In this document: positions 1-9,092 of the stretch, in pieces | Layout of the letters: each line of letters begins with the position of its first letter | Numbering within the stretch: position 1 is the stretch's first letter | Source: Actinomycetes bacterium | GTDB lineage: Bacteria > Actinomycetota > Acidimicrobiia > Acidimicrobiales > Ilumatobacteraceae | Assembly (NCBI GenBank): GCA_021414085.1 | Contig: JAIOPC010000011.1 | Location: 1-64,000 of the forward strand | Length of the DNA stretch: 64,000 bases | Reading direction: 5' to 3' | Made by a program: the position numbers and the translations under genes | The notes under the pieces: generated by a model | What the model saw: the letters and a program-made list of their open reading frames with translations, nothing else | Told to the model about the DNA's origin: nothing | The model's database searches: none

Positions 1-141
1 GAGATGGTGATGCCGGGCGACAACGTGGCGATCTCCGTCGAGTTGGGTAAGGCGATCGCGATGGACGAAGGTCTACGTTTCGCTATCCGCGAGGGTGGCC
101 GCACCGTCGGCGCCGGCCGCGTCACAAAGATCACGAAGTAA
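1..141 (+). CDS. tuf: Elongation factor Tu, C-terminal end (partial)
   Basis: Only the last 46 residues are present; the gene begins before the window. The reading frame from base 1 gives the conserved EF-Tu domain 3 tail, including the MVMPGDNV and [20 protein letters not shown] stretches, and ends in KITK. EF-Tu is the GTPase that delivers aminoacyl-tRNA to the ribosome. It lies 5 bp ahead of rpsJ, the usual fusA-tuf-rpsJ order, so it is probably co-transcribed with rpsJ. The GTPase domain cannot be inspected here. Confidence 0.95.
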   Translation, partial: EMVMPGDNVAISVELGKAIAMDEGLRFAIREGGRTVGAGRVTKITK

Positions 142-146
142 TCGTC

Positions 147-461
147 GTGGCCCAAAGCATCCGCATCCGTTTGAAGGCGTTCGATCACGAGATCATCGAC
201 CAGTCGACCCGGAAGATCGTCGAGACGGTTACTCGTACCAACGCCACCGTGCGGGGGCCGATCCCGCTGCCGACCGATAAGCACCGCTACACGGTGATTC
301 GTGGACCGCACATCGACAAGGACTCACGCGAGCACTTCGAGATGCGCGTCCACAAGCGCCTGATCGACATCGTCGACCCGAATGCGAAGACGATCGACAG
401 CCTGCAGCGCATCGAGCTGCCAGCAGGCGTCGACATCGAAATCAAAATCCAGTCCAACTAA
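147..461 (+). CDS. rpsJ: 30S ribosomal protein S10
   Basis: A 104-residue protein of normal S10 length with the family pattern throughout: [14 protein letters not shown] near the start, the RGPIPLPT loop, and [14 protein letters not shown]10 sits in the 30S head and, with NusB, also acts in antitermination. The start is GTG at 147, 5 bp after the tuf stop. Unusually, rpsJ is followed by a 355-bp gap before rplC rather than being tightly joined to it. Confidence 0.97.
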   Translation: MAQSIRIRLKAFDHEIIDQSTRKIVETVTRTNATVRGPIPLPTDKHRYTVIRGPHIDKDSREHFEMRVHKRLIDIVDPNAKTIDSLQRIELPAGVDIEIKIQSN

Positions 462-544
462 CCCGGACCGGTATTTGAGCAGCGTGGTGCGGATCGGTTT
501 TCGAGCCGTCGCAGCGCCGTCCAACAGCATCCATGCCTCGCGAC

Positions 545-606
545 GGCGGGGGTTTACGTGCAGGTTTTCCGGCAGGAAACCCCCGGCATGGCACGAAACC
601 CCCCGC
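545..606. repeat. GGGGGTTT/AAACCCCC dyad repeat, copy 1
   Basis: GGGGGTTTACGTGC (549-560 region) is followed by two AAACCCCC arms: one ends CGGCAGGAAACCCCC (570-584), the other is GCACGAAACCCCCC (591-604). The left arm can pair with either right arm, giving mutually exclusive hairpins. A closely matching element lies at about 12441-12530 between adk and pyrC, so this is a dispersed intergenic repeat and not gene-specific. Confidence 0.6.
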
Positions 607-730
607 AAACCCGGGTTGCCGATAATCCCCGGCCGCCGATAGAGTTTCCCGTCCTGTGCATCGCAGGTGCACTGCAATCGATGTCCAAGTAGGTCCCTCA
701 CGGGAAACCGCCTGGCAAACCCAACTCCGG

Positions 731-760
731 TGCTCCGCCGGCCATCTGGCCAGCGGAGCA
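731..760 (+). promoter_or_regulatory. Strong hairpin upstream of rplC
   Basis: TGCTCCGC (731-738) pairs perfectly with GCGGAGCA (753-760). Inside, GGCC (740-743) pairs with GGCC (748-751) around the loop ATCT, leaving only a C-A mismatch. Three T residues follow, too few for a classic terminator. A second hairpin, ACCCGA-GTTT-TCGGGT, lies at 780-795. Together they look like structured 5' leader RNA for rplC. Confidence 0.5.
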
Positions 761-816
761 TTTGCGTGTAAATCCGAATACCCGAGTTTTCGGGTCCGAC
801 CGAAAAGGCTGCCGAG

Positions 817-1461
817 ATGGCACTGAAAGCGATAGTTGGCGAAAAAGTCGCCATGAGCCAGGTGTGGGTCAACGACAAGGTCGTTCCCGTCACCGTGCTT
901 CGCGTCGAGCCCGCGCGCATCGTGCAGGTCAAGACCACCGAGCGCGATGGTTACACCGCGCTGCAGGTGACCTATGGCCACCGCGATGCCAAGAAGCTCA
1001 GCAAGCCCGAAGCGGGTCACTTTGCGAAGGCCGGTGTCGATGCTGGTCGTCGGCTCGTCGAGCTGCGTCTCGACTCCGTCGACGGCTTCGAAGTTGGCCA
1101 AGAGATCAAGGTCGACACGCTCATCCAGGGCGAGCTCGTCGATGTCACCGCTGTAAGCCGTGGCAAGGGCTTCGCCGGCACCATGAAGCGTCACAACTTC
1201 GGCGGCCAAGGCGCCAGCCACGGTAACCACAAGGCGCACCGCGTGCCGGGTGCCATCGGCTCATGCACCTACCCGGGTCGCGTGTTCAAGGGCCAGAAGA
1301 TGTCGGGCCACATGGGCAACGAACAAGTCACGACGTTGAATCTCGAAGTCGTCGAAGCCGATCCCGAGCGCAACCTGTTGCTGGTACGTGGCTCCGTGCC
1401 CGGCCCCAACGGTGGCGTTGTAATCGTGCGCAACGCAGTGAAGGCAAAGGGGAAGTCATGA
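817..1461 (+). CDS. rplC: 50S ribosomal protein L3
   Basis: A 214-residue protein of normal length. The highly conserved L3 core is visible at about residues 118-170, with GKGFAGTMKRHNF, ASHGNHKAHRVPGAIG and GRVFKGQKMSGHMG. L3 nucleates 50S assembly and its central extension reaches the peptidyl-transferase centre. The ATG at 817 is preceded by AAAAGG. Its TGA overlaps the rplD ATG (ATGA at 1458-1461), so L3 and L4 are translationally coupled. Confidence 0.97.
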   Translation: MALKAIVGEKVAMSQVWVNDKVVPVTVLRVEPARIVQVKTTERDGYTALQVTYGHRDAKKLSKPEAGHFAKAGVDAGRRLVELRLDSVDGFEVGQEIKVDTLIQGELVDVTAVSRGKGFAGTMKRHNFGGQGASHGNHKAHRVPGAIGSCTYPGRVFKGQKMSGHMGNEQVTTLNLEVVEADPERNLLLVRGSVPGPNGGVVIVRNAVKAKGKS

Positions 1462-2270
1462 CCACCGTCGCACTGCAGACCGTCGCCGGCAAGGCCAACG
1501 GTTCGCTCACACTCGATGCCGAGATGTTCGGCATTCAACCGAACGTGCCGCTGATGCACCAGGTCGTTACGGCGCAGCTCGCCGCCCGTCGCTCGGGCAC
1601 GCAGAGCACCAAGACTCGCGCCGAAGTCAGCGGTGGCGGCAAGAAGCCGTTCAAGCAAAAGGGCACCGGTAACGCTCGTCAGGGCTCGACTCGCGCACCG
1701 CACTTCAGCGGTGGTGGTGTGGCCCTTGGCCCGAAGCCACGCAAGTACGGCCAGAAGACCCCGAAGAAGATGATCAAGGCCGCGCTGCGTTCCGCACTCA
1801 GTGATCGCGCTGCCGAGGGCAAGGTCGTCGTCGTCGAGCAGTGGGGCTTCGCAGCACCGAAGACGAAGGACGCCAAGGCCGCTCTCAGCGCACTTGGCAT
1901 CGACGGCAAGGCATTGGTTGTTGTCAACATCGACGACACCAACACGATCCGCAGCTTCCTCAACCTGCCGGAAGTGCAGCTCATCGAGTCGAGCGAGCTC
2001 AACGCTTACGACGTGCTGTGCAACGACTACGTCATCTTCAGCCAGGCGACAGTGCCCGGCGAAGCGGTTGCTGGCAACGAGCCCGTCACCGTCGAGCGCA
2101 AGGCCAAGCCTGTCGTGACCAAGGCTCCGGCCGAGAAGGCCGCCAAGCCAGTTGCGAAGAAGGCGCCGGCGAAGTCAGCAGCGAAGCCTGCTGACGACAA
2201 GACACCGGCCAAGGCGACTGCGAAGAAGGCCCCCGCTAAGAAGGCCCCAGCAAAGAAGGCCACATCATGA
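1458..2270 (+). CDS. rplD: 50S ribosomal protein L4 with Lys/Ala/Pro-rich C-terminal tail
   Basis: A 270-residue protein. The L4 core occupies about residues 1-205, including the exit-tunnel loop around [22 protein letters not shown] (60-83). Residues about 212-270 form an extra tail rich in K, A and P with repeated KKAPAK units, like histone H1 or mycobacterial HupB tails, so the protein is clearly longer than the usual 205-225 residues. The start was set at 1458 (ATGA overlap with rplC); a longer frame upstream lies inside rplC. L4 often regulates its operon. The tail may bind RNA or DNA, which is inference. Confidence 0.96.
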   Translation: MTTVALQTVAGKANGSLTLDAEMFGIQPNVPLMHQVVTAQLAARRSGTQSTKTRAEVSGGGKKPFKQKGTGNARQGSTRAPHFSGGGVALGPKPRKYGQKTPKKMIKAALRSALSDRAAEGKVVVVEQWGFAAPKTKDAKAALSALGIDGKALVVVNIDDTNTIRSFLNLPEVQLIESSELNAYDVLCNDYVIFSQATVPGEAVAGNEPVTVERKAKPVVTKAPAEKAAKPVAKKAPAKSAAKPADDKTPAKATAKKAPAKKAPAKKATS

Positions 2271-2557
2271 AAGACCCACGCGACATCATCTTGGCGCCGA
2301 TCGTCTCGGAGAAGAGCTACGGCCTCATCGAGCAAGGCGTCTACACCTTCAAGGTGCACCCTGGCGCCAGCAAGCCGGAAATCGGCGATGCCATCGAAAG
2401 CATTTGGGGCGTCACCGTCTTGAAAGTCAACACTCTCAACCGCAAAGGCAAAGTCACGCGTGCGCGGCGTACCGGTAAAGCCGGTTCCAAGCCCGATACC
2501 AAACGGGCCATCGTCACCCTGGCAGCGGGCGATGAAATCCCGCTGTTCGAGCACTGA
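2267..2557 (+). CDS. rplW: 50S ribosomal protein L23
   Basis: A 96-residue protein of normal L23 length. It begins [17 protein letters not shown], a family hallmark, and contains the VNTLNRKGK segment. L23 sits at the exit of the nascent-peptide tunnel, where trigger factor and SRP dock. Its ATG overlaps the rplD stop (ATGA at 2267-2270), consistent with one polycistronic message. Confidence 0.96.
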   Translation: MKDPRDIILAPIVSEKSYGLIEQGVYTFKVHPGASKPEIGDAIESIWGVTVLKVNTLNRKGKVTRARRTGKAGSKPDTKRAIVTLAAGDEIPLFEH

Positions 2558-2568
2558 GGCGTCACACC

Positions 2569-3408
2569 ATGGGCATTCGTTCACGCAAACCAACTAGCGC
2601 CGGTCGTCGTTTCCAGACCAGCAGCGACTTCGCGGAGATCACAAAGTCATCTCCGGAGAAGACGCTCACCTCTTCGCTCACCAAGTCCGGTGGTCGCAAC
2701 GTGTACGGCCGCAAGACCAGCCGCCATCGCGGTGGCGGTCACAAGCGCCAATACCGCATCATCGACTTCAAGCGCACCAAGGACGGCGTCACCGCCAAGG
2801 TCGCAGCTATCGAGTACGACCCCAACCGCACTTGCCGCATCGCGTTGCTGCACTACGGCGACGGCGAGAAGGCCTACATCCTTGCTCCCAAGGGTCTCAA
2901 CGTCGGCGACCACATCTCGTCGGGCGCCGGCTCCGACATCAAGCCCGGTAACGCGTTGCCGTTGCGCTACATCCCCGTTGGTACCACGGTGCACAACGTC
3001 GAGCTGCGCCCTGGCGAAGGCGGCAAAATGGCGCGTTCGGCTGGCACGGCTGTGCAGCTGGTTGCCAAGGAAGGCGACTTCGCTACCTTGCGCATGCCCA
3101 GCACCGAAATGCGCCGCGTGCTCATCGACTGTCGCGCAACTGTTGGCGAAGTCGGCAACAGCGAGCACGACCTGATCATCATCGGCAAGGCCGGTCGTAA
3201 CCGCTGGAAGGGTGTTCGCCCGCAGACTCGTGGTGTCGCGATGAACCCTGTCGATCACCCGCTCGGTGGTGGCGAAGGCCGCACCTCCGGTGGTCGCCCA
3301 CCTGTGTCGCCATGGGGCAAGCCCGAAGGCGTCCGCACTCGTAACACCAACAAGCCATCGCAGAAACTCGTCGTGCGCCGTCGTCGTACCTCGAAGGGTC
3401 GGAGGTAA
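2569..3408 (+). CDS. rplB: 50S ribosomal protein L2
   Basis: A 279-residue protein of normal length. The conserved C-terminal segment [17 protein letters not shown] (about residues 223-240) carries the histidine long linked to peptidyl-transferase function, and the R-K-rich C-terminus ends KGRR. The N-terminal RNA-binding domain and the [19 protein letters not shown] stretch are intact. It follows rplW by 11 bp and precedes rpsS by 6 bp. Confidence 0.97.
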   Translation: MGIRSRKPTSAGRRFQTSSDFAEITKSSPEKTLTSSLTKSGGRNVYGRKTSRHRGGGHKRQYRIIDFKRTKDGVTAKVAAIEYDPNRTCRIALLHYGDGEKAYILAPKGLNVGDHISSGAGSDIKPGNALPLRYIPVGTTVHNVELRPGEGGKMARSAGTAVQLVAKEGDFATLRMPSTEMRRVLIDCRATVGEVGNSEHDLIIIGKAGRNRWKGVRPQTRGVAMNPVDHPLGGGEGRTSGGRPPVSPWGKPEGVRTRNTNKPSQKLVVRRRRTSKGRR

Positions 3409-3414
3409 CTCGAC

Positions 3415-3702
3415 ATGTCACGCAGTCTCAAGAAGGGTCCGTTCGTCGACGATCATCTGTTGAAGAAGGTCGACGTACAGAACCAGGCCGGCGATCGCAA
3501 GGTCATCAAGACCTGGAGCCGCCGCAGCACGATCATCCCCGACATGGTCGGCCACACCATCGCCGTCCACGACGGTCGCAAGCATGTGCCGGTGTACATC
3601 ACCGAGTCCATGGTGGGCCACAAGCTCGGCGAATTCAGCCCCACTCGTACGTTCAAGTACCACGCGGGTCAGGAAAAGAACACGAAGGGTCGCAAGCCAT
3701 GA
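3415..3702 (+). CDS. rpsS: 30S ribosomal protein S19
   Basis: A 95-residue protein of normal length beginning [16 protein letters not shown], a diagnostic S19 start, followed by [25 protein letters not shown] in segments. S19 binds the head of the 30S subunit together with S13 near the A site. Its last codons overlap rplV by 4 bp (ATGA). Confidence 0.97.
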   Translation: MSRSLKKGPFVDDHLLKKVDVQNQAGDRKVIKTWSRRSTIIPDMVGHTIAVHDGRKHVPVYITESMVGHKLGEFSPTRTFKYHAGQEKNTKGRKP

Positions 3703-4403
3703 CCGGTCCCAAGCTCAACGAATACTCCTTCATCGCGGGCGAGCGCGCCGGCACGAAGGCGAGCGCCAAGTACGTACGCATGTCGGCGAGCAAGGCCCGC
3801 ACCGTGCTCGATCTCATCCGCGGTCTTCCGGTGCGCAACGCCGACGAAGTTCTGCAGTTCACCGATCGCGATGCCGCGACCGTCATCCGCAAGGTGCTGG
3901 CCTCGGCCGTCGCCAATGCGCAGCACAACGACGAGCAAGACCCAGAAGAGTTGTTCGTCATCGCGTGCTACGCCGATGAGGGCCCGACGCTGAAGCGCTT
4001 CAAGCCGCGCGCCAAGGGCCGTGCCGGTCGCATCAACAAGCGCACGTGCCACATCACTGTTGTGGTCGCTCGTCTCGGCGAGGAGCGCCTCGAGATCGTG
4101 CAGGCGCGCGAAGCACGCCGCACCGCAACTGGTCGTCGTCGCAACACCGGCGGCACAACTGCCAGCCGCAAGGCGCGCGTCGAGCGCAGCCGTCAGCGCG
4201 CAGCATCGCTGAAAGCGGGCGATGACGCCGAGTTGATCGACGACGTGGAAGCGTCCGACGAGTCAACCGACGACGCGGCCGATGACGCCGGCGACGCGAA
4301 GAAGCCGGCAGCGAAGAAGGCTCCGGCGAAGAAAGCCGCAGCACCCAAAGCCGCCAAGGAGAACACAGACGTGACTGAAGCCGATGACGAGGTAGAGATC
4401 TAA
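3699..4403 (+). CDS. rplV: 50S ribosomal protein L22 with long charged C-terminal extension
   Basis: A 234-residue protein, about twice the usual 110-120. Residues about 22-125 are the L22 fold, with [19 protein letters not shown] and the [14 protein letters not shown] hairpin that lines the exit tunnel. Beyond it come a basic stretch (about 126-172), an acidic stretch (173-199), a [17 protein letters not shown] block (200-217) and an acidic end. The low-complexity tail resembles that on L4, two genes upstream. The extension is in frame and followed directly by rpsC, sharing one base, so it is not a frameshift artefact. Confidence 0.95.
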   Translation: MTGPKLNEYSFIAGERAGTKASAKYVRMSASKARTVLDLIRGLPVRNADEVLQFTDRDAATVIRKVLASAVANAQHNDEQDPEELFVIACYADEGPTLKRFKPRAKGRAGRINKRTCHITVVVARLGEERLEIVQAREARRTATGRRRNTGGTTASRKARVERSRQRAASLKAGDDAELIDDVEASDESTDDAADDAGDAKKPAAKKAPAKKAAAPKAAKENTDVTEADDEVEI

Positions 4404-5287
4404 TGGGTCAAAAGATCAACCCTTACGGTTTCCGGCTGGGCATCACCACCGACTGGAAGAGCCGCTGGTTCAGCGAGCGCGACTACAAGGAATACCTCAC
4501 CGAAGACTGGAAGATTCGTCGCGCGCTGATGACGAAGCTCGAGTCGGCTGCTGTTAGCCGCATCGAGATCGAGCGCACACGAGACAAGGTCCGCATCGAC
4601 ATCCACACCGCGCGTCCGGGCATCGTCATCGGCCGTCGTGGTGCACAGGCCGACGAGTTGCGTGCGCTCCTCACCGAGATCACCGGCAACCCGAAGGTGC
4701 AGCTCAACATCGTCGAGATCAAGAGCCCGGAACTCGACGCAGCGCTCATCGCACAGGGTGTGGCCGACCAGTTGGTTAACCGCATCGCATTCCGTCGTGC
4801 AATGAAGCGCGCCGTGCAGAACGCACAGAAGGCTGGTGCCCTCGGCATCCGCGTGCAGTGCTCGGGTCGCCTCGGTGGCGCCGAGATGAGCCGCACCGAG
4901 TGGTACCGCGAAGGTCGCGTGCCGCTGCACACATTGCGCGCCGACATCGACTACGGCATGCGCGAGGCGCGCACGTCCAGTGGCCGTGTTGGCGTCAAGG
5001 TGTGGATCTACCGCGGCGACATCGTGCCCTACAAGTCGCTCGGCGACGACAAGGCGATCCGTGAGGCCGCAATGGCCGTTGGCGATGCATCCGGCTTGGG
5101 CGATGGCCCGCGCAAGGTTGTCTCGTCGGCTGGCCGCCGCAAGGTTGACGATCTCGACCCCGAGGCATCGCCGCTCATCAAGGAAGCAGATCCCGAGTTG
5201 GAGAAGCTGCTCGATGAGGAAGAAGAAATCGCTCGCCGCACACACGGTGCCGCGCAAGAAGCCCCGCACTTCCGTGGGGAGGATTGA
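4403..5287 (+). CDS. rpsC: 30S ribosomal protein S3
   Basis: A 294-residue protein. The N-terminal part carries a KH domain with the GRRGAQ (GxxG-type) loop at about residue 75, and the C-terminal S3 domain includes [31 protein letters not shown] in segments. Residues about 240-294 form an acidic tail rich in E and D, somewhat longer than in many S3 proteins. S3 forms part of the mRNA entry helicase with S4 and S5. The ATG shares one base with the rplV stop. Confidence 0.96.
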   Translation: MGQKINPYGFRLGITTDWKSRWFSERDYKEYLTEDWKIRRALMTKLESAAVSRIEIERTRDKVRIDIHTARPGIVIGRRGAQADELRALLTEITGNPKVQLNIVEIKSPELDAALIAQGVADQLVNRIAFRRAMKRAVQNAQKAGALGIRVQCSGRLGGAEMSRTEWYREGRVPLHTLRADIDYGMREARTSSGRVGVKVWIYRGDIVPYKSLGDDKAIREAAMAVGDASGLGDGPRKVVSSAGRRKVDDLDPEASPLIKEADPELEKLLDEEEEIARRTHGAAQEAPHFRGED

Positions 5288-5293
5288 TTCATC

Positions 5294-5710
5294 ATGTTGA
5301 TGCCGCGCAAAGTCGCACACCGCAAACACCACCGTGGTCACACCACCGGCCTTTCCAAGGGCGGTAACGAGTTGGCTTTTGGTGACTACGGAATCCAGGC
5401 ACTCGAGCCCGGTTGGCTGTCGGCCCGCCAGATCGAGGCAGCCCGTATCGCCATGACCCGCGCCATCAAGCGCGGTGGCAAGGTCTGGATCAACGTCTTC
5501 CCCGACAAGCCCGTCACGAAGAAGCCAGCCGAGACTCGCATGGGTTCCGGCAAGGGCAACCCCGAGTTCTGGGTGGCAGTTGTGCGCCCCGGGCGCGTGC
5601 TGTTCGAGCTGTCGTACCCCGAAGAAGCCGTCGCCCGCAGTGCAATGGCGAAGGCGATTCAGAAGCTTCCGATCAAGGCTCGCATCATCGATCGCACAGA
5701 GGTCTACTGA
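5294..5710 (+). CDS. rplP: 50S ribosomal protein L16
   Basis: A 138-residue protein of normal length beginning [15 protein letters not shown]. The segments [14 protein letters not shown] and [16 protein letters not shown] are diagnostic of L16, which helps position A-site tRNA and organises the 5S rRNA region. It follows rpsC by 6 bp and rpmC starts 1 bp later. Confidence 0.97.
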   Translation: MLMPRKVAHRKHHRGHTTGLSKGGNELAFGDYGIQALEPGWLSARQIEAARIAMTRAIKRGGKVWINVFPDKPVTKKPAETRMGSGKGNPEFWVAVVRPGRVLFELSYPEEAVARSAMAKAIQKLPIKARIIDRTEVY

Positions 5711-5711
5711 G

Positions 5712-5927
5712 ATGGCACGTTCCAACACCGAACTGAAAGAGCTCGACTTGGCCGCATTGGTCGAAGAGCTCCGCGCCACCAAGCAAGAGGCGCTCAACCT
5801 GCGCTTTCGTAACGCCACCGGTCAGCTCGACAACAACGCCGAGCTGCGCACCGTGAAGCGTCACATCGCCCGAATCAATACCCACATCCGTGCCCGCGAA
5901 ATCGTGCTGGCGGAGGGAAGCAAGTAA
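5712..5927 (+). CDS. rpmC: 50S ribosomal protein L29
   Basis: A 71-residue protein with the typical L29 helical hairpin: [32 protein letters not shown] in segments, and a C-terminal helix with [17 protein letters not shown]29 lies next to L23 at the tunnel exit. The ATG at 5712 was chosen because it immediately follows the rplP stop; an in-frame upstream extension would lie inside rplP. The stop overlaps the rpsQ start. Confidence 0.95.
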   Translation: MARSNTELKELDLAALVEELRATKQEALNLRFRNATGQLDNNAELRTVKRHIARINTHIRAREIVLAEGSK

Positions 5928-6223
5928 TGGCTGACACCACTAGCAAGAACGACGCTGAATCCACCGAGGCTGAGCGCAAGAACCGCAAGACGCGTGAGGG
6001 TCTGGTCGTGTCCAACAAGATGGACAAGACCGCCGTCGTCGCTGTCGTCGAGCGCGTTCGTCATGCCAAGTACGGCAAGTTCATGATGCGCACCAAGAAG
6101 CTCTATGCGCACGACGAGACCAACGACGTCAACATCGGCGACCGCGTCTCGGTGATGGAAACCCGCCCGCTCAGCAAGAACAAGCGCTGGCGCATTGTCG
6201 AAGTGCTGGAGCGTGCCAAGTGA
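5927..6223 (+). CDS. rpsQ: 30S ribosomal protein S17
   Basis: A 98-residue protein, a little longer than many S17s because of an N-terminal stretch rich in D, E and K. The OB-fold hallmarks are present: [19 protein letters not shown] and the terminal [17 protein letters not shown]17 is a primary 16S rRNA binder. The ATG overlaps the rpmC TAA by one base and the gene ends overlapping rplN. Confidence 0.96.
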   Translation: MADTTSKNDAESTEAERKNRKTREGLVVSNKMDKTAVVAVVERVRHAKYGKFMMRTKKLYAHDETNDVNIGDRVSVMETRPLSKNKRWRIVEVLERAK

Positions 6224-6588
6224 TTCAGCAGGAATCTCGACTCCGTGTCGCCGACAACAGCGGCGCCAAAGAAGTGCTCTGCATCAAGGTGCTCGGCGGC
6301 ACGCGCCGTCGCTACGCCGGCATTGGCGACATCTTCGTCGCCACTGTGAAAGATGCAATCCCGGGCGCTGGTGTGAAGAAGGGCGACGTCGTCAAGTGCG
6401 TCGTCGTGCGCACCAAGAAAGAGCGTCGCCGTCCGGATGGCAGCTACATCCGCTTCGACGAGAACGCCGCCGTCATCATCAAAGACGATCTCACGCCGCG
6501 TGGCACCCGCATTTTCGGGCCAGTCGGTCGGGAACTGCGCGAGAAGAAGTTCATGCGCATCGTGTCGCTAGCCCCGGAGGTGCTGTGA
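6220..6588 (+). CDS. rplN: 50S ribosomal protein L14
   Basis: A 122-residue protein, exactly the usual length. It starts with GTG ([19 protein letters not shown]) and contains [15 protein letters not shown] and [24 protein letters not shown] in segments, all L14 hallmarks. L14 forms an intersubunit bridge and is the ribosomal partner of silencing factors such as RsfS. It overlaps rpsQ by 4 bp, with rplX starting 2 bp after it. Confidence 0.97.
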   Translation: MIQQESRLRVADNSGAKEVLCIKVLGGTRRRYAGIGDIFVATVKDAIPGAGVKKGDVVKCVVVRTKKERRRPDGSYIRFDENAAVIIKDDLTPRGTRIFGPVGRELREKKFMRIVSLAPEVL

Positions 6589-6590
6589 CC

Positions 6591-6896
6591 ATGAAGCTCA
6601 GGAAGGGCGACACCGTGCTGGTGATCTCCGGTAAAGACAAAGGCCAAGAAGGCGAAATCGTGCAGGTCATGCCCGCCGATAACAAGGTCATTGTCAACGG
6701 CATCAACACGGCAAAGAAGCACAGCAAGACCAGCAAGAACAACAAGCAGGGCGGCATCATCGATCGCGATATGCCCGTGCACGCCAGCAACGTGATGCTG
6801 GTGCACAAGGGCAAGCCCACCCGCGTTGGCTACAAGGTGAACTCCGATGGCACCAAGGTGCGCATCGCTAAGCGAAGCGGTGAGGTGATCTCATGA
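6591..6896 (+). CDS. rplX: 50S ribosomal protein L24
   Basis: A 101-residue protein of normal length. It opens with the KOW motif [23 protein letters not shown] and carries [19 protein letters not shown]24 is an assembly initiator at the 5' end of 23S rRNA. The ATG at 6591 lies 2 bp after rplN; a longer in-frame extension would overlap rplN and was rejected. The last codon overlaps rplE by 4 bp. Confidence 0.96.
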   Translation: MKLRKGDTVLVISGKDKGQEGEIVQVMPADNKVIVNGINTAKKHSKTSKNNKQGGIIDRDMPVHASNVMLVHKGKPTRVGYKVNSDGTKVRIAKRSGEVIS

Positions 6897-7534
6897 GCCC
6901 CAGTAGTTCAACAGCAACGGCACCGCGGCTGAAGCAGCGGTATCAGGACGAAGTGAAGGCTGCATTGAAGACCGAGCTCGCGCTTGGCAATCCAATGCAG
7001 GTGCCGACGCTCCAGAAGATCGTCATCAACATGGGTGTCGGCCGTGCGACTCAGCAGCCGTCGCTGCTGGAAGGCGCCGTCGCCGACCTCACCAAGCTCA
7101 GCGGCCAGAAGCCGATCATCACCAAGGCCAAGGACAGCGTTGCTGCTTTCAAGCTGCGCGAAGGCCAGTCGATCGGTTGCAAGGTCACCTTGCGCGGCGA
7201 CCGCATGTGGGAATTCTTCGATCGCTTGATTTCAGTGGCGATTCCTCGCATCCGCGACTTCCGCGGCCTGCCGGCACACAGCTGGGATGGTCGTGGCAAC
7301 TACACGTTCGGTCTCAATGACCAGACCGTGTTCCCTGAGATCGATTACGACAAGATCGACACGAACCGCGGCATGGACATCACCATCGTCACCACCGCCG
7401 TTACTAACGCGCAGGGCAAGGCCCTGCTCGATGCATTCGGTTTCCCGTTCAAGCGAGGGGATGACGCCGGCGCAGCTCCGAAGCGTCGCGGCCCCCGTGG
7501 CAAAGGCGCAGCTTTCGCTGCGAAGAAGAAGTAG
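6893..7534 (+). CDS. rplE: 50S ribosomal protein L5
   Basis: A 213-residue protein with a full L5 core: [50 protein letters not shown] in segments, and [22 protein letters not shown] in segments. L5 binds 5S rRNA and contacts P-site tRNA. The C-terminus extends about 25 residues beyond a typical L5 with a basic G/A/K-rich tail, again echoing L4 and L22. It overlaps rplX by 4 bp. Confidence 0.96.
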   Translation: MSPSSSTATAPRLKQRYQDEVKAALKTELALGNPMQVPTLQKIVINMGVGRATQQPSLLEGAVADLTKLSGQKPIITKAKDSVAAFKLREGQSIGCKVTLRGDRMWEFFDRLISVAIPRIRDFRGLPAHSWDGRGNYTFGLNDQTVFPEIDYDKIDTNRGMDITIVTTAVTNAQGKALLDAFGFPFKRGDDAGAAPKRRGPRGKGAAFAAKKK

Positions 7535-7546
7535 AGGGCAACGCAA

Positions 7547-7732
7547 ATGGCCAAGAAGTCATTGATTAACCGAGCAAACGCCACGCCGAAGTTCAAGGTG
7601 CGCGGCTACACACGCTGCCGCCGCTGCGGCCGCGCCCGTTCCGTGTATCGCAAGTTCGGCCTGTGCCGTGTCTGCCTTCGTGAGATGGCACACGCTGGCG
7701 AGATCCCGGGCGTTACCAAGGCGAGTTGGTGA
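7547..7732 (+). CDS. rpsZ: 30S ribosomal protein S14, zinc-binding (type Z)
   Basis: A 61-residue protein, the short zinc form of S14. Two CxxC pairs, CRRCGR and CRVC (about residues 24-27 and 40-43), form the zinc ribbon, and the protein ends [10 protein letters not shown] as is typical. S14 acts in the 30S head. Actinobacteria often carry a second, zinc-free rpsN elsewhere under Zur control; none is in this window. Confidence 0.97.
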   Translation: MAKKSLINRANATPKFKVRGYTRCRRCGRARSVYRKFGLCRVCLREMAHAGEIPGVTKASW

Positions 7733-7741
7733 GGACGAACA

Positions 7742-8143
7742 ATGCTGACTGATCCCATCGCCGACATGCTCACCCGCATCCGCAACGCCAACACGGCGAT
7801 GCACGACGAGGTGCGTATGCCTGCGTCCAAACAAAAGGTCGCTCTTGCCACCATCCTCGAGAAGGAGGGGTACATCGGCGGGTTCTCCGTGGCGCCAGCC
7901 ACGACTGCTCCCGGCGACGTTCTCACGATCTCGATGAAGTACAGCAACGATCGCAAGCGCACCATCTCCGGAGTGCGCCGTATCTCGACACCTGGCTTGC
8001 GCATTTATCGCAACTCCGGCACCGTTCCGCGCGTGCTCGGTGGCCTCGGTGTTGCCGTCCTATCCACCAGTCAGGGACTGATGACCGACCGCGAAGCGCG
8101 CAAGCGCAAAGTCGGCGGCGAAGTCCTCTGCTACGTGTGGTGA
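7742..8143 (+). CDS. rpsH: 30S ribosomal protein S8
   Basis: A 133-residue protein of normal length. It begins [17 protein letters not shown] and ends with the conserved [33 protein letters not shown] pattern in segments. S8 binds 16S rRNA helix 21 and in E. coli represses the spc operon by binding a similar structure in mRNA. It lies 9 bp after rpsZ and 15 bp before rplF. Confidence 0.97.
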   Translation: MLTDPIADMLTRIRNANTAMHDEVRMPASKQKVALATILEKEGYIGGFSVAPATTAPGDVLTISMKYSNDRKRTISGVRRISTPGLRIYRNSGTVPRVLGGLGVAVLSTSQGLMTDREARKRKVGGEVLCYVW

Positions 8144-8158
8144 GAAAGAGGATTCGTC

Positions 8159-8713
8159 ATGTCACGCATCGGTAATTCACCCATCACCGTCCCCGGCGGC
8201 GTCGATGTCACCATCGCCGACACCGGTGAAGGTGCATCGGTCACAGTCAAGGGCCCGAAGGGCACCCTGTCGCGCACACTGCCTGGTGAAATCACGGTTC
8301 GCCGCGACGATGCCACGCTGGTGGTCGACCGGCCCAACGACGAGCGGTCGAGCCGTTCGTTGCACGGCCTCAGCCGCACACTGGTGAGCAATATGGTCGT
8401 CGGGGTTACTGACGGTTTCTCCAAGGAGCTGGAAATCATCGGCGTCGGCTATCGCGCCGAGGCGGTCTCGCCTACCTCGCTGCGGCTGGCCCTCGGGTTC
8501 AGCCACCCGGTGATCATGGCCGCGCCGGACGGCATCACGTTTGAAGTGCCCAGCCAGACGCGCGTCATCGTGCGCGGCATCGATAAGGAAGTCGTCGGCC
8601 AAGTAGCCGCCAACATTCGCGCCGTTCGTAAACCAGAGCCCTACAAGGGCAAGGGTGTGCGTTACTTGGGCGAGAAGGTCCTGCGTAAGGCCGGCAAGAC
8701 CGGCAAGAAGTGA
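8159..8713 (+). CDS. rplF: 50S ribosomal protein L6
   Basis: A 184-residue protein of normal length with two tandem L6 domains. It begins [15 protein letters not shown] and carries the C-terminal signature [26 protein letters not shown] in segments. L6 contacts the sarcin-ricin loop region used by the translational GTPases. It sits between rpsH and rplR as in other spc operons. Confidence 0.97.
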   Translation: MSRIGNSPITVPGGVDVTIADTGEGASVTVKGPKGTLSRTLPGEITVRRDDATLVVDRPNDERSSRSLHGLSRTLVSNMVVGVTDGFSKELEIIGVGYRAEAVSPTSLRLALGFSHPVIMAAPDGITFEVPSQTRVIVRGIDKEVVGQVAANIRAVRKPEPYKGKGVRYLGEKVLRKAGKTGKK

Positions 8714-8726
8714 GGAAAGAGCCGTC

Positions 8727-9092
8727 ATGACCAAGATCGCACAAAAGCGCCGCACCGGCCGCATCACGCGTCATCGCCGTGTGCGCAAGAAGATCCACGG
8801 CACAGCGGCTCGTCCGCGCCTGGCCGTGTTCCGTTCGAACAAGCACCTGTCGTTGCAATTGATCGACGACATTGCCGGACGCACGTTGGCTTCGGCCAGC
8901 ACCACCGAGCCGACATTGCGCGGCGAGGGTGGCGCAACTGTCGCCGCTGCTAGCCGCCTGGGCACTGCGATCGCTGATCGCGCCAAGGCAGCCGGCATCA
9001 CTCAAGTCGTCTTCGATCGTGGCGGTTTCCTCTACCACGGTCGTATCGCTGCAGCAGCCGCTGCAGCTCGTGAAGCAGGTTTGGAGTTCTGA
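8727..9092 (+). CDS. rplR: 50S ribosomal protein L18
   Basis: A 121-residue protein of normal length. The [20 protein letters not shown] core and the terminal [12 protein letters not shown] segment are typical of L18, which binds 5S rRNA together with L5. The ATG at 8727 is preceded by GGAAAGAG; upstream in-frame sequence belongs to rplF and was excluded. The stop overlaps the rpsE ATG by one base. Confidence 0.96.
   Translation: MTKIAQKRRTGRITRHRRVRKKIHGTAARPRLAVFRSNKHLSLQLIDDIAGRTLASASTTEPTLRGEGGATVAAASRLGTAIADRAKAAGITQVVFDRGGFLYHGRIAAAAAAAREAGLEF

Larger units (their letters stand above)
462..816 (+). promoter_or_regulatory. Long leader-like gap between rpsJ and rplC
   Basis: I see no convincing gene in these 355 bases. 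The stretch holds a GC-rich repeat element (about 545-606), a strong hairpin at 731-760 and a smaller one at 780-795, then the rplC Shine-Dalgarno AAAAGG about 8 nt before the ATG at 817. In S10 operons elsewhere, L4 regulates through a leader RNA. A relocated r-protein leader or an internal terminator plus promoter here is inference. Confidence 0.5.

Noticed and set aside
442-1239. 265-residue minus-strand frame over the rpsJ-rplC gap and rplC
   Set aside because: Mostly antisense to rplC, and the gap part encodes low-complexity sequence including the repeat element. No protein-like pattern was seen.
4400-5818. 472-residue minus-strand frame opposite rpsC and rplP
   Set aside because: It is the antisense shadow of two certain ribosomal protein genes in high-GC DNA; composition is Leu/Ala/Asp-rich without motifs.
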